From Scatophagus argus (taxonomy: Eukaryota > Chordata > Actinopteri > Scatophagidae), in NCBI RefSeq assembly GCF_020382885.2, contig NC_058516.1, positions 5,364,594 to 5,428,593 of the forward strand: DNA of 64,000 nucleotides, written 5' to 3'. Below the pieces are notes generated by a model that ran no database searches, was not told the origin of the DNA, and saw nothing but the letters and a program-made list of their open reading frames with translations. Both the position numbers and the translations under genes were made by a program. Of the stretch, positions 27,727-38,634 are shown piece by piece. Each line of letters opens with the position of its first letter. Position 1 is the stretch's first letter.

Positions 27727-28048
27727 GGCAGCCGTGGCCCAGAGGTTGGAGAAGCGGATTGTGATCGGAGGGTCACCGGTTCGATTCCCCCACCAGACAG
27801 GCAGGAAATATTTGGGTGTGGTGGAGTGATTAATGGGAAAAATCCCCCCCCCCCCCCTCTCCATTAGCCTGCTGATGTGCCCCTGAGCAAGGCACTTAAC
27901 CCCCCAATATGCTCCCTGGGCTCCTGTGTGTGTGTTTCACTGCATGTAATTTGCTGGGTGTTGCATGTGTGTTCAACTAAGGATGGGTCAAATGCAGAAG
28001 ACGAATTCAGTATGTGTATGTAAAAATATATGTGCTGCCAATAAAGCT
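27727..28048 (+). mobile_element. tRNA-derived SINE
   Basis: It opens with a tRNA-like head: an RNA polymerase III A box (TGGCCCAGAGG) and a perfect B box (GGTTCGATTCC) about 40 bp later. The body carries the common fish SINE text GAGCAAGGCACTTAACCCCC and GGGTCAAATGCAGAAGACGA. It ends near AATAAAGCTGATTT. An internal C14 run (27,844-27,857) has expanded. It is not a working tRNA: the acceptor arm does not close and the body continues as SINE. Confidence 0.85.
27844..27857. repeat. Poly-C tract (14 C) inside the SINE
   Basis: An uninterrupted run of 14 cytosines within the SINE body. Confidence 0.9.
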
Positions 28049-28830
28049 GATTTAATTTCAGACAAACAGGCTAGCTTCATGTTTTCATGTGTCTCTTGGC
28101 TCCAGGTTCATGCTTAGCAGACAGACGTTAGCTCCAACTGGAGAACGCTATGCTTATTTCCCAAAACTGTATTTCAGCCTTAAACTGCAAATTATTTCGC
28201 CGCTGTTATTTCAGATGTGAGATAGTGTGGATGGCAGATAGCATCTGTGCTTTGAGGGGTCAGAAACTGCCAGTTTGTCACAGCTAACAGCCAAAAACCA
28301 AAATAAACAGAAATTTACTTTCAAGTTATTTGAAAAGCTAAAAATAAATAAATAAGTACAAGGCTAAAAGTGTTTGTAAACGTCTTGGAGGAGAAAGACA
28401 TTTGTTGTGCAAAATTAGACACTTTTTGTTGACTTGTGAATGTGTAACAAGGAAACAATCACTATAAACAACTGGATGTTTCTTCCCCTTGACTCTCTAT
28501 ACTAACATATAGGCTAAGCATCTGGAGACCATCATGGGACGTGTGAGAACAAACCACACGCCAGGCCTACTGGTGTTACTCTGGAATGTTCTTATCATTT
28601 TCTCCCATCCTTTTCCATTAATGGTTGTGCACTGCAAATCTGCAAGGGGCTACTGGACGAGTACAAAGAAGAAGAGCAGAAAGTTAGTAGGTGAAGGGCT
28701 GCAGGTAGGCGGACACTGCTGCTTCATCTTCATCATGATCAGTGTGTCCATCTCAGGAAAAAACAGGCATTAAGTGTAGCTGCTGTCACCTCCTCCCTCC
28801 TCCTCCTCCTGCTCCAGTGTGCACTTCCCC

Positions 28831-29062
28831 TTTAAAGTATCTGAGAGGAACAGCCTTGCACTTGGCTTCTCGATCTGTCTCTCTTGTAGTTTGTGGTGAG
28901 GACTCGGAAAGGCTGCCGCTGACGACTTGTGTGAAAGGATCTCAAAGGATAAAAGTTAGTTTAGGGTGGAGTCTACACCGTCTACTTGTGGATATGTCAA
29001 GCAGGGGAATAAGTTATCAGGAGAGTGATCAGAAACTGTAGTGCTGGAGTGTTCTTCCTGAG
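28831..29062 (+). promoter_or_regulatory. Candidate promoter and non-coding first exon of gpbar1
   Basis: TTTAAA at 28,831-28,836 could serve as a TATA box. About 230 bp later there is a good splice donor, CCTGAG|GTAAAA, at 29,062/29,063. The gpbar1 coding exon has a matching acceptor at 30,807 (TCCCCTACAG), so a 5' UTR exon here spliced over about 1.7 kb is plausible. No coding sequence is involved, so only transcript data can settle it. Confidence 0.3.
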
Positions 29063-30875
29063 GTAAAAGTGTTTGGGGTTTTTTTTATCATAAAAGTTCA
29101 TACAGCATGGTGATATAATATGTTGACATGTTTTAAATTATGTAATTGATGCTACATACATCAGTTTCTGTGTTACATGGATTGCAGGATTACTAATTAT
29201 TTGATCTCTTTGTACTGTGAAGCAACATTTTAATGCATGAAAAAATGGACTCCTCTTACAAGAGCTTCTTATTCAGAGGAGATTCTGCAAAATGGATAGA
29301 AATAAATGAAAAAATCTAAGTTATAGTTAAATGCAGCAGAACCAGAGAGAAAGCCTAAAATCAAGGCAAATTGCCTTGCAGTATTGCTGAAAACCAATTA
29401 GTTTCTGTGTATCCACCTTTTAAAGACACTGATTGCTAAAACTGCACCAGGACTTTGATACCATAAAATCCCCTTTACTGAGCATGTTTGCTAGCAGATT
29501 GCATGTGATGTATGTGGACAGTGGAAGTACTGGCATACTGCAATGTTTATTTATAAACTCATTATCATATATAATCTTGCTTTTGCATTTAAGCACTTGT
29601 TGCACAGTTGCAAATAATTTTAAAATCAAAGCACTTACATAATGCTGATATTAACAGGGAGGCTTTCAGATTTAATAAGGCATAATAATAAAGCAGATAG
29701 GCCTGAAACTACGTGTAACATGTAAGTTTCCCATAAACTAACTTGTTTCACAAAGTCAGGCTTGTTCAGTTCTCTTCTAGGACACGTATCACTTTCTAAA
29801 ATATAATAGACACAAAGGGAGGTGTAACTCCAGAGTCCCAGCTGATGAATTATTGAATAATGGTGGCCTTGGGTCCATTAGTAAGTGCACTTATCGCGGT
29901 TGTTAGCAAACAAAGGGGTTAAATTCTCAGTGGTCTTGCAACTGGTCTTCTCTGTTTGACGTGGGTTAATTTGGTGGAAAGAATGACCTGGTAAGAGAGG
30001 CATATTTAAAGTACTTGGAGCCAATAGGTGCATTTGAAACAGATGATGAAATGTTGTGAATCAGAGTTGGATATATGTAACCTATTTAGTCTCCATGATT
30101 CATTTAATGAGGCCATAAAAAATACAGATGAACAAACTATCTGATGAGACAGAGTCGGTGTGTATGACTAAACTGAAACAGAAATACACCTCAGCACCTG
30201 AAACTCCGGCTGTCTTCCCCGATGGCCTTCCCCTCTGCTCTGTCTCCATCTTTGCCATCTTCTGCTATGGTAAATACTGTCAGTTTCATCTTTCTATAGG
30301 GTGTTAACTCTCCAGAATAAATTCCTGGCTGCATTGTGTAAATCTGCCTCTTGACACTGACTTCCTCCTCATCTCCCTGGTGGGAACGATAACAAATCAT
30401 AGAGAATATCCTTCTTCCCACTCTCCACTTGAGAGTGGTCTGAAATCTGGTCAACATCTTTCCCCCTTTGAGGTTGAACATTAGGCCGTGCTCGCTTTTA
30501 AAGAAGACTTTCTCTCTCCCTTTCTTGAACTCTAAAATCACTGAACTGAATGTGAGTGTTTATTAGTGGCCTGAACTGTTATTGTCATCCTGGTTTGGTT
30601 TGATTCTATAATCCATCTTTGATAATCTGCTCTGCTCCACTGCCTGCTACATTTTCTACTCCGTCTGTTTTTTCTTCTGCACTCAACTGCATTTCCTCTG
30701 CAAGTTTGTTTATTCTTGTTGAGCAATGATAAAAACCACAAGCCACATGCTCACGAAAGAAGGTTAGCAAAACCTCTCAGTTCACACAGTGTTCTCCTCC
30801 CCTACAGGGTAGCTGCACCCTGGTGGGACTGGAGCCCAGTTGTTAATGAGAGGAAGCCTGCAGATTTCACACATG
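29063..30875. other. Presumed 5' UTR intron and leader of gpbar1
   Basis: No exon recognised. A 116-codon open frame on the reverse strand (30,191-30,541) starts with GTG rather than ATG and resembles no known protein. The acceptor TCCCCTACAG ends at 30,807, 69 bp before the chosen gpbar1 start. Confidence 0.4.
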
Positions 30876-31895
30876 ATGGATTTCAACGACTCTCATGCGT
30901 TGCTCTCTGGTGAGCAGCTCATCTATGCGATCACGGTGCCACTGTCGACCTCCATCATCCTGGCCAACCTTGTCATCATCTTGGGCATCGTCTGGAACCG
31001 TCAGCTCCACAACACGCCCAACTACTTCTTCCTCAGCCTGTTAGTGGCGGATCTGTGCACAGGCGTGGCGCTCCCTTTCATACCATTAATGGGTCTGAAA
31101 CGGGAGCTGAGTTTCAACTCCTGTATGGTGGCTCACACTTTCCCAAACTTCCTCTTCCTTGCGTTCCTTTTAAATCTGGTAATGGTCCACTATGAGCGCT
31201 ACATTTGTATCGTAGACCCCCTGCATTACAATACCTTGTGGGTGCATCGCAGTTTTCCTCTGGCGTTGCTTGTGGTGTGGGCTCCACCTCTTCTGTATGC
31301 ATCTCTACCTGCTTTTGGGTGGAATAACTGGACAGGGCCAGACTGGAATGACTGTTGTAGTCAAAACATTACACCAACTACATACTGTTCAACAAATGGA
31401 ACCGCATGCTGCTCATACAGGCGAGTGTTCCCCAACGCTTTTATCTACTTGGAGGTGTATGGACTTGTTTTACCTGCTATTCTTACCATTGCTGGCATGA
31501 CTGGCCGAGTTTTATGGATCACCAGAGGCCAGATGAAGGATATCTGCCGTCTCCATCGTTCAGTGGAGCGTGGAAGTCAGGCCTCAGACCGAGAGCAGAA
31601 GCTGAACCTGCGTTACACTCGCTGCGTTGTGGCGGTGTCACTCACGTTTCTGGCATGCTGGGTTCCCTACCTCATCTACATGCACGTCTGCATCGCGTTC
31701 CTGATCAGCGACACCAAGTGGAAGTCCACCACGCACATCGTGTTGTCGTGCACTGGCATCGGAAGCATGGCCGTGGTGCCGCTGGTGCTCGGCCTGGCCA
31801 ACAGGCAGTACACAGTACCCGCGTATAAACTTTTCCAGAAACTCCGGGACAGATGGGGGCCAGGGATGCAGGGATCAGCAGAGGCGGCAGTCTGA
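30876..31895 (+). CDS. gpbar1: G protein-coupled bile acid receptor 1 (TGR5), single coding exon
   Basis: A class A seven-helix receptor for bile acids that raises cAMP through Gs in mammals. The frame gives 339 residues from the ATG at 30,876 (human 330). This ATG has A at -3 and G at +4; the adjacent ATG at 30,873 and the one at 30,846 (weak context) are alternatives, giving 340 or 349 residues. TGR5-specific text includes NYFFLSLLVADL, LYASLPAFGWNNW, YLEVYGLVLPA, QMKDICRLHRSV and VPLVLGLANRQYTVP. The ERY triplet is at 107-109. As in mammals, helix VII lacks the usual NPxxY. The second extracellular loop is longer than in mammals and holds five cysteines (160, 161, 171, 178, 179) against C83 at the top of helix III. 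N-glycosylation sequons are at N4, N151, N164 and N174. It follows aamp on the same strand. Confidence 0.93.
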   Translation: MDFNDSHALLSGEQLIYAITVPLSTSIILANLVIILGIVWNRQLHNTPNYFFLSLLVADLCTGVALPFIPLMGLKRELSFNSCMVAHTFPNFLFLAFLLNLVMVHYERYICIVDPLHYNTLWVHRSFPLALLVVWAPPLLYASLPAFGWNNWTGPDWNDCCSQNITPTTYCSTNGTACCSYRRVFPNAFIYLEVYGLVLPAILTIAGMTGRVLWITRGQMKDICRLHRSVERGSQASDREQKLNLRYTRCVVAVSLTFLACWVPYLIYMHVCIAFLISDTKWKSTTHIVLSCTGIGSMAVVPLVLGLANRQYTVPAYKLFQKLRDRWGPGMQGSAEAAV

Positions 31896-32534
31896 GGAAA
31901 TAATAATGAATAGGAATCTTTATGAAGATGAGTCTGCAAGAAATGCTGTTGATAGAGTTGATGAACATCTTGTCTGCTAGGAGGGAATATGGCATTACTG
32001 TCAAAAAACATTTGCTTTCACAATTTATTCATCAATGTTTATCACCATTCCTTAAGAAAAAGGCCAGATATTATTTTAAAGTTGGGTTTGGAAATGTAAT
32101 GTCTGCCATTTCTGAAATGTTACCATTACATTTTCCTAATTTAACTGATAATATTAATGTGCCAGGCGATTTTCTCAAACAAGACTGAAGCCTCATCCAA
32201 AGATTCATTTTATAGGAGGAGGAGGGGATTAAATTATGCACTGTGCTTCTCTGTAATTTAATGAGGTTGTCTAACTTGTTGTTCCAGCTGCCATTTTAAC
32301 CATTGTTAAACTGCAGGACTTGGTCTGTAATAGACATGCATATTTTGCAGTGGCCTAGCTCTCCTGATGGCTTTTATTTTAGTCTGCCAGAAAAGCAATT
32401 TCCCAATAGGCCTGTATGTTGGTGTTTGCATGTTTCCAACCTCAGTGAACTGATTTAAATAACGGAGAGTGAAAAGCAGGTGGGATTAAAAACACACACC
32501 AGCACGGTAAATGTTAAACCCACCCTAGCAGAGA

Positions 32535-32540
32535 AATAAA
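32535..32540 (+). other. Candidate poly(A) signal of gpbar1
   Basis: AATAAA about 640 bp after the stop. Confidence 0.35.
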
Positions 32541-33319
32541 TCCAGATCTGGATAGAAACACCTTCACACTAAGAAAGAAAGAAAAGTTAAATGCCCTCTA
32601 CAAGTGTTGTACATCCTATAAAGACACTCAGTATGTCCTCATTTCTCTTTGTGCTGCCTGCTGTGGACGTCAGTTTAACCAGCCGTAGATTTTCTGTGTC
32701 TGTCAGCCATCACTAGTGTTCATCTTTATACTGGTATGCAAGCTGAAGATGGGTGAAGGATGCACCTGCAGTCTGTAATGCGTCTAAAAGACAATGAGAC
32801 ATGTGGGCTTCAGCAAGAACATACAGGAAAGAGACATGAGCTGAAAACCATGTTTTCAAGTTCAACCTGAGTTCCCAGTTTCTTTCCCATTTAGATGAAT
32901 GTTACAGGAAGGTTAAGTCTGCAAAAGCAGGCTGCCCGCACTTCAGAGAAACATCTGCTACTTGCAAATTGTATTTGAGGACTAAAAGTTTTATTTGCTG
33001 TGAAGAGACATTCAAGGGAAATTAGATTTTTATTTGATTAAACATGGAATGTTATGCAACTTGTTTCACCCAGTCAACGTGTGGTCTTAAATGTGTGCTT
33101 ACAATATGTGGGTGGAAAAGAGACAGACTGCAAAGGAAAAGCAGACTTTAATCAAATTAAAAAGCAAACAGGCTCTGAACAGTTGGTGGACTTTAGAAGA
33201 CATCACAGGTCAGGGTACACCGTGTATTGTTTGTGTCGCTTTGCTAAGCCGTGTTCCAGTATGTTTTCCACATTGGAATATTAAGTACTCATGTGTCCAC
33301 AAGACGGAGGAGAACCGGG

Positions 33320-33352
33320 AGAGGAGGAGGAGGAGGAGGAGGAGGAGGAGGG
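33320..33352. repeat. (AGG)n microsatellite
   Basis: About ten GGA/AGG triplets in a purine-only tract. Confidence 0.9.
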
Positions 33353-33544
33353 AAAAATAAGAACAGGACGAGACTGTCGGGCTCCAGCTCCTAATGAATG
33401 AGTGCTGTCTGGGTCAAGCAGAAAGCATCTGACTTGTTTTATCTATCACACATGCTGTACCAAAACTGTGTGGCATCTAAGCAGCAGAAAATATGCTTAT
33501 TTGCTTTCTGAATTAATAAGATTTATGTTATTTATGATTTATGT

Positions 33545-33660
33545 TTCAGCTCGCTATGTTAGTTGAAGCTAGCAGCCTGTTAGCTTAGCTTAGCCTGGAA
33601 GCTAGCCTGTCTCTGCCTGAAACTACCAAAACCTGCCTGACAACATTTCCAAAATGTGTT
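33545..33660 (+). repeat. Dispersed fish repeat, central part
   Basis: GCAGCCTGTTAGCTTAGCTT, then AGCCTGGAAGCTAGCCTGTC and further AACC/ACCAAAACCTGCCTG. I recognise this as the middle of a very abundant percomorph repeat (GTTAGCTTAGCTTAGC...GCTAGCCTGGCTCTG...). A second copy, holding mainly the two ends of the same unit, is at 42,985-43,170. Confidence 0.5.
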
Positions 33661-34202
33661 AATAGACAGGTTGTGTCTTGGTTATTAAAAAAGGAAGCGT
33701 AAAAACATTTTCCACTTAATGTGGGATTTTGTTCCAATAAACCATTATGTTGCTAACTGTCATTTTTTTACACTTCTCTTGGCCTCAGCTACATGTTTAC
33801 TTCACAGACATGAGTGGTATGAATCAGTATGTAACTCTGGGTGACAAAAGCAAATTAGCACATTCACCAAAGTGTCGAAATATTTCTTCAAGTATGTATA
33901 ACCTGTGTGTGTGTTTGTGTGAAAGAAAAAGAGAACAGTCATGTTGTTCATGTTGCTTTATTGATTAAATGTATTCCACTGCAAATGCTTGTCACAGCAA
34001 CAGTAAACTCTGCAATGTCTTCTGATTTCCTTGTTGTTGATTTGACATTTTTGAGGTACAAAAGTGCAGAAATGTGAGTGACGAGTAAAAAGTTCCAGAG
34101 ATTAACAGAATTTCAGGCTTGCAAAGGAACATTTCCATTTATCGCATTCGGCAAAGATGTCACACACATAGCACCAGTGAAACGTCAACAAAAAGGATTG
34201 TC

Positions 34203-34208
34203 TTTATT
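34203..34208 (-). other. Candidate poly(A) signal of the type II keratin-like gene
   Basis: AATAAA on the minus strand, about 590 bp past the stop at 34,797. Confidence 0.35.
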
Positions 34209-34796
34209 TGTTGCTGTTTTTGTATTCAGAAGACGTAAAGCCAGATGTCAAGCATGCAGTTGCTCCCCCCAGAGTCATCTTGCATCCCCACAATGTGCCC
34301 TGTAGAAGCATCTTTGCATATGTTCTTCTTGATATGTAAGCAGAGCAGAAACCCTCCTTCAGCTGTCCTCATTTTATGGTTCACTTCATTAAGCTGTAGC
34401 CCAGAAAGGTATGAGAGAAGCAACTGCAAGCTTAAAAACACACTAATGATACCGGGAACACCACAGGTCTTTGCAAATGTAAACAAAGATAGAAAGCCTT
34501 TATAAAAACAAAGCTTGATAGAAAATAAATGTCTCCAACTTCAAGCACAGTTCATAGAAAAAAACCTCCAACCTGCCCAGAAGCAACAGTCAGACTGTTC
34601 ACTGCGTCAGAAAGCACAAGGATAATGATTATGGCACTGAAAGTCACTGTCATGATTATTGTTGAAGCATTCAATATAAGATAATTTGACCGTAATATAA
34701 TTTAATTTAAATTAGTTTGAAGTTTTTTCCTTTAATTCACATTTTATGGATATAATGAAATACAAGCGGAAGGGTGATGGGCACAGCCAGTCAATC

Positions 34797-37700
34797 CTAA
34801 GTGTAATGGGAGCTTTCAGACACGACTCTGCCCGCCTCCACCTCCACCCGGATCACCAGGCATTTGTTGGAGTAGTCGGGGTATTCTGCTGGGATGACGG
34901 TCTCGGCAGGGATGATGGTTTCTGCTGGGATGACGGTCTCTGCTGGGATGATGGTCTCTGCTGGGATGATGGTCTCTGCAGGGATGACGGTCTCTGCTGG
35001 GATGACGGTGGGTTTTGGGTCTCGCGGCTTCTGTGGCAGCTGAACGTCTGCGTGCAAGTAAGGACTTGGATTGGTTGGTTTGTTTTTAGAAATCTGAGCG
35101 AAAGAGAGGTTTGATTTTAGTGGAACACAAAACATGAATCAATCATGAGAACACTGTTGTGTGTTAGTAACTATGAGCTTTTGTTGACTTCAGTTGGCAG
35201 TTTTCTAATTTTCCCAGAATTCTTTTCAACAGCTTCCTACCCTGCTGGAAATGACATTAACCAAAGTACTGTACTTAAGTACATTTCTGAAGTACATGTA
35301 CATGAGAATTTCCAGCTTGACTGTATTTGTTTGATAAATTTTGTTGTTACTTTATAGATTAGAGTTATTAATACATTTCTACAATTCTTGAATTTCCCTC
35401 GGGATCAATAAAGTATCTATCTATCTATCTAATTATTATCAAATAAAATATAAAATATCATTATAGATAAGCTGCCCAACAGTATTTAAAGTAACTGAAG
35501 TTAGCCCCACATTCACTAGCTGCAACATTTAAATTATACCTGCATTAATCCATCAGTGAGTTCAATCCAATAATATAATAAAATGTTAATATCTGTCCAG
35601 AATTTGTGGAAAAAAAAGTAAAATACACCGCAAAGACACCAAATAACGAAATGGTTCTCACCTGCGTGGCGCATGAGGTCATTCATTCTTCACAGAGACG
35701 GAGCAGAGACAGTTGTTAGTGCAAGCAAAAATCCATCATGATATGTTTCAGTAAACAGCAACACAGAAGCACAATGTGATGTGTTCCCAACCCCCAAATC
35801 TGCTATCTTCACTTACCTCTGCTCCTCGCCCTCCAGCAGCTTGTGGTAGGTGGCGATCTCGATGTCCAGGGCCATCTTGAGGTTCATCAGGTCATTGTAT
35901 TCGCGGATCTGCCCTGCCAAGTCCTGCTTAGCCCGCCTCAAAGCCTCCTCCAGCTGGACGATGTCCTCCCGGGCCTTCTCCAGGTTATCGTCGCCCTCTG
36001 ACCTCAAATCGTTTATTTCTTTCATCAGGGCCTCTTCCTAACCGGGCAAAATTGAGTGGAAAAGAGGAGATCAGAGGCTCATTGTATTGGACGAAGTGTG
36101 CGCTCAGGCCTGAACTCTGGGACTGTCTATCTGAGTCATCCTGACCTTCCTTATGAGAGCTTCCAGGTCCCCGTTGAGCCTCTGGATGTGGCGCACCATG
36201 TCTGAGATCTCCCTCTTTAAATCACGCACCTCCTGCTCACGCTGTCCTGCGCTGAGTACCATGGCATCCATCTAAATGTGGGGTGTGCAGCAAAATGTCC
36301 GCAATATTGAGGATGCACGCTTTCTTGTCCCCTCATACTGTATATTTGAGTTAAGACATCAAACACTGTCTTCTTCTTTGGGTAAAATCTTTCTTTTCCT
36401 CACCTTCTTCTTGTTCCAGTACTCGGCTTCCTCTCTGGTGCGTGCGGCCACGTTGGCATACTGCTTCCTGACGCTCTCAATAATCTCGTCCATGTCCAGA
36501 GAACGCTTGCTGTCGTCATGTAACACCAGTGTCTCGTTCTGGACTTGCGACTGCAGCTCCTTGATCTCCTGCAGGGGGCAGACATGAGCACAAGAGTCAT
36601 TTGTGTCTGTTTAATGTCTTTTTTTCACTGGGTTTGACGTCCTGTTGTCAAGTACCCGTCACTATCTCTGTCCACTACGGCCCTGCTGACTTATGGAAAC
36701 TGAAATAAACTCCAGTCATCACCTCATCATAGCCAGCCCTAAGGAAGTCCAGTTTTTCCATCAGTTCTTCCAGCTCCAGAACCACATCAACTGCCTCCAA
36801 GTGACCTTCATCTACATCCTATTGCACACACATTAAACACAACACAATAAGACATTGCTTTAAAAAAATGTCATACTGCCAAAGGGCAGTTTTTTTTACC
36901 ATGTTCCTACGTGTTTGAAGAAATAAGCACCAAATGAAGGTTAGAGTACCTTTTTTAGGACAACAAACTGATTCTCCAGGTCAATTTTCTTTTGTAACTC
37001 GTCCTCATAGCTGAAATCAAGAGAAAACAAAGGGTGAGAAATGATGCAGTACTGAGTCCTCTGGATGTATGCTGTGTTTGCAGCCATGGAAAAAAATCTT
37101 TCCTTTTAAATAACATAATCTCACCCAAGCCAAAAAGACAAAGTGCAGGGCCAGTGGGTGCACTAAATGGAGGTTTAGTGTGTGTAAATGGTGAATTATA
37201 GGATAAAAATTCAGTCACACCAACTTTGACCCACTAACCTTTTCTTGGTGTCCTCCACCTCCTCCTGCTTCTTGAGCAGTTCAGCCTGCAGTTTTTCCTG
37301 GTCGCGGATCAAGTTCTCGATCTGCTCCTCCATCGTGTTCTCCATCTGCTTTACGAGGTCGTCGATTTTCCCCTCGTAGTCGTCCTTCTCCTTCAGGATC
37401 TTCAGCTTTGTATCCAGCTTTTTGTTCTCATTCTCCAGGTGTTTTACCTGAGACAAGAGTCAGATGGGCAGGTTAACGGAAACCCAGGAGGATATGTTGG
37501 AGCAAAGTGATGACCCCGAAAGACCTCGGACTTAAAGTTATCAAAATATCCACAGGGTGGCGCCCTACATGAGCCTCCACCTCTGTTTACACGAAGTGAA
37601 GCCTGCAGGAGGAGACACTTTTCATGGCCTCAGGTCACAGAATTATCTCATGCTCCAGTACTGAAAACAGGTTTTACCGTCTTTTCTTTGTTTTACTTCG

Positions 37701-38271
37701 AGCTTTGGTGCAGGTGAGTGAATGAATAAGTACAACACTCAAAAGAAAAACAGGAAAACAAACTACTAAGCGAAAACGAAAGTGAAAAAGTATTAAAAAC
37801 ACGCAAACGCATAGAATTATGTCAAACGAATTATATCAAAACGTTAGAATAAACTCAAGAAAGAGGAAAATCTAATTACAAATTACGTGTTTTAGGTATC
37901 GATTTTTTTTCTATGAATAATGTATTTATAGTCACTTATAATCTATGTCCCCTTACTAAATGATCAAACGCAGTCAAGTACGTTTTGAGGAGTGAAAAAT
38001 AAAAAATAAATTAAATTCAACAGTGAGGTAATTTATATCATAATAAAAGAATTAATTAACTTAAACGAACAGCCATAGTAAACGACAAAACAACACTGAT
38101 GATAATAATAATAACAATTTACCAAACCTTGTCAATCAGCCTGACGAACTTGTCGTTGAGTCCAACCATGTCGTCCTTCTCCCTGGATTTGTCGGCGGTC
38201 GGGTAGCTTTTGCTCGGTCCTGAGCTGCTGGGGGTGTAGGACTGGCTGCTGTAGTCTCTTGGTTTGGACAT
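34797..38271 (-). CDS. Type II keratin-like intermediate filament protein, possible thread keratin alpha, 9 exons
   Basis: An epithelial intermediate filament chain expected to pair with a type I partner. In transcription order the coding exons are 38271-38128, 37447-37239, 37010-36950, 36818-36723, 36568-36404, 36271-36146, 36037-35817, 35687-35662 and 35047-34797; they join in frame to 432 codons. The internal lengths 209, 61, 96, 165, 126 and 221 are the classical type II keratin series, which excludes type I and type III. The head is short (about 37 residues, Ser/Pro/Tyr-rich). The rod starts at [18 protein letters not shown] and ends at [18 protein letters not shown], so both helix-boundary motifs are intact. 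The tail holds seven T[VI]IPAE-type hexapeptides (residues 363-404) and ends with [18 protein letters not shown], which echoes the KTVETRDGxVV tail box of vimentin, desmin and K8. The 26-bp exon 8 is the least certain join; its neighbours only fit in this phase. Plain krt8-like naming is the alternative to thread keratin alpha. Confidence 0.88.
34884..35009 (-). repeat. Coding minisatellite: seven 18-bp units in the keratin tail
   Basis: Seven head-to-tail 18-bp units, all in frame, each coding T-V/I-I-P-A-E. Units differ by 0-4 bases, mostly silent or V/I changes and CTGCTG versus CTGCAG. This pattern says that the peptide is kept under selection or that the array is recently homogenised. 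Confidence 0.95.
35258..35600. mobile_element. MITE-like element (copy 2), interrupted
   Basis: In intron 8 of the type II keratin-like gene. The left part has CCAAAGTACTGTACTTAAGT and ACATGTACATGAG. The right part has GATAAGCTGCCCAACAGTAT, TTAAAGTAACTGAAGTTAGC and AATCCAATAATATAATAAA, text I know from the interior of the same family as the 14-kb copy. Between them, at about 35,381-35,431, sits a retroelement tail. Confidence 0.6.
35381..35431 (+). repeat. Retroelement-type 3' tail (copy B) with (TATC)n
   Basis: AATTTCCCTCGGGATCAATA followed by AAGTATCTATCTATCTATCT. It is nested inside the MITE-like copy, so it inserted later. Confidence 0.7.
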
Positions 38272-38352
38272 ACTGAAGCTTGTTAACAGACAGCTGAAAC
38301 CTGAAAGATGAAGGTAAAGGTGAAGGTACCTGCAGCCGTCCGGATCACTCTC

Positions 38353-38358
38353 TTTAAA
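38353..38358 (-). promoter_or_regulatory. TATA-like box for the type II keratin-like gene
   Basis: TTTAAA (palindromic) about 80 bp before the minus-strand ATG, at a position that suits a short 5' UTR. It is one half of a divergent promoter whose other half is at 38,551. Confidence 0.45.
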
Positions 38359-38550
38359 GGTGGACAGGGACCACCCATCACCTCCCCGAAACTCTGCATG
38401 CGTCCAATCAAGAGAGGACAAGTGCAACTTTACAGCGAGAAAAATAAAAAAGTCGACATGAAATACTTGAATTTCTGCTCAATGCCAGTTTGTCCAGGAG
38501 TCGTGAGCCAATGGCATCGCAAGGGGGGCGGATTGATGCGTAAAAAGAGG

Positions 38551-38557
38551 TATAAAA
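38551..38557 (+). promoter_or_regulatory. TATA box for the type I keratin-like gene
   Basis: TATAAAA 78 bp before the ATG at 38,635, predicting a start of transcription near 38,580. Only 192 bp separate it from the TTTAAA of the divergent partner. Confidence 0.65.
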
Positions 38558-38634
38558 CCTACCTGCACACATCCGTCACATCCATCGGGTGACTCTGCAG
38601 ATTGAAGCACTCACTGTCACTGTCAGCAGGAATC

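Larger units (their letters stand above)
24644..28826. other. aamp 3' UTR and intergenic region
   Basis: After the aamp stop there is about 0.5 kb of presumed 3' UTR ending near the AATAAA at 25,142. Beyond that I see no exon. The stretch carries a perfect 30-bp palindrome (25,734), a C14 tract, and a full SINE at 27.7 kb. Two neighbouring reverse-strand frames at 26.4-26.8 kb match no family I know. Confidence 0.6.
31896..34796. other. gpbar1 3' UTR and intergenic region
   Basis: No exon recognised. It contains a candidate gpbar1 poly(A) signal (32,535), an (AGG)n tract, a dispersed-repeat copy at 33.5 kb, and, toward the right end, the presumed 3' UTR of the reverse-strand keratin-like gene with a candidate signal at 34,203-34,208 (TTTATT, read as AATAAA on the minus strand). 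Confidence 0.55.

Noticed and set aside
27727-27800. tRNA gene suggested by perfect A and B boxes
   Set aside because: The acceptor stem does not close and the sequence continues as a typical fish SINE body, so it is the head of a SINE.
30191-30541. 116-codon reverse-strand open frame upstream of gpbar1
   Set aside because: It starts with GTG, matches no family I know and lies in a presumed 5' UTR intron; chance is likely.
30840-30875. gpbar1 start at 30,840
   Set aside because: That position is TTG, not ATG. The ATG at 30,846 has a weak context; 30,876 has A at -3 and G at +4 and gives a length close to the family's.
34884-35009. CRISPR-like or satellite array
   Set aside because: Eighteen-bp units without spacers, in frame with a keratin tail exon in a vertebrate genome; it is a coding minisatellite.
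34797-38271. Type III (vimentin/desmin-like) identity for the minus-strand filament gene, suggested by the tail box
   Set aside because: The exon lengths 209-61-96-165-126-221 and the split first exon are the type II series; type III has a fused large first exon and a 162-bp exon.
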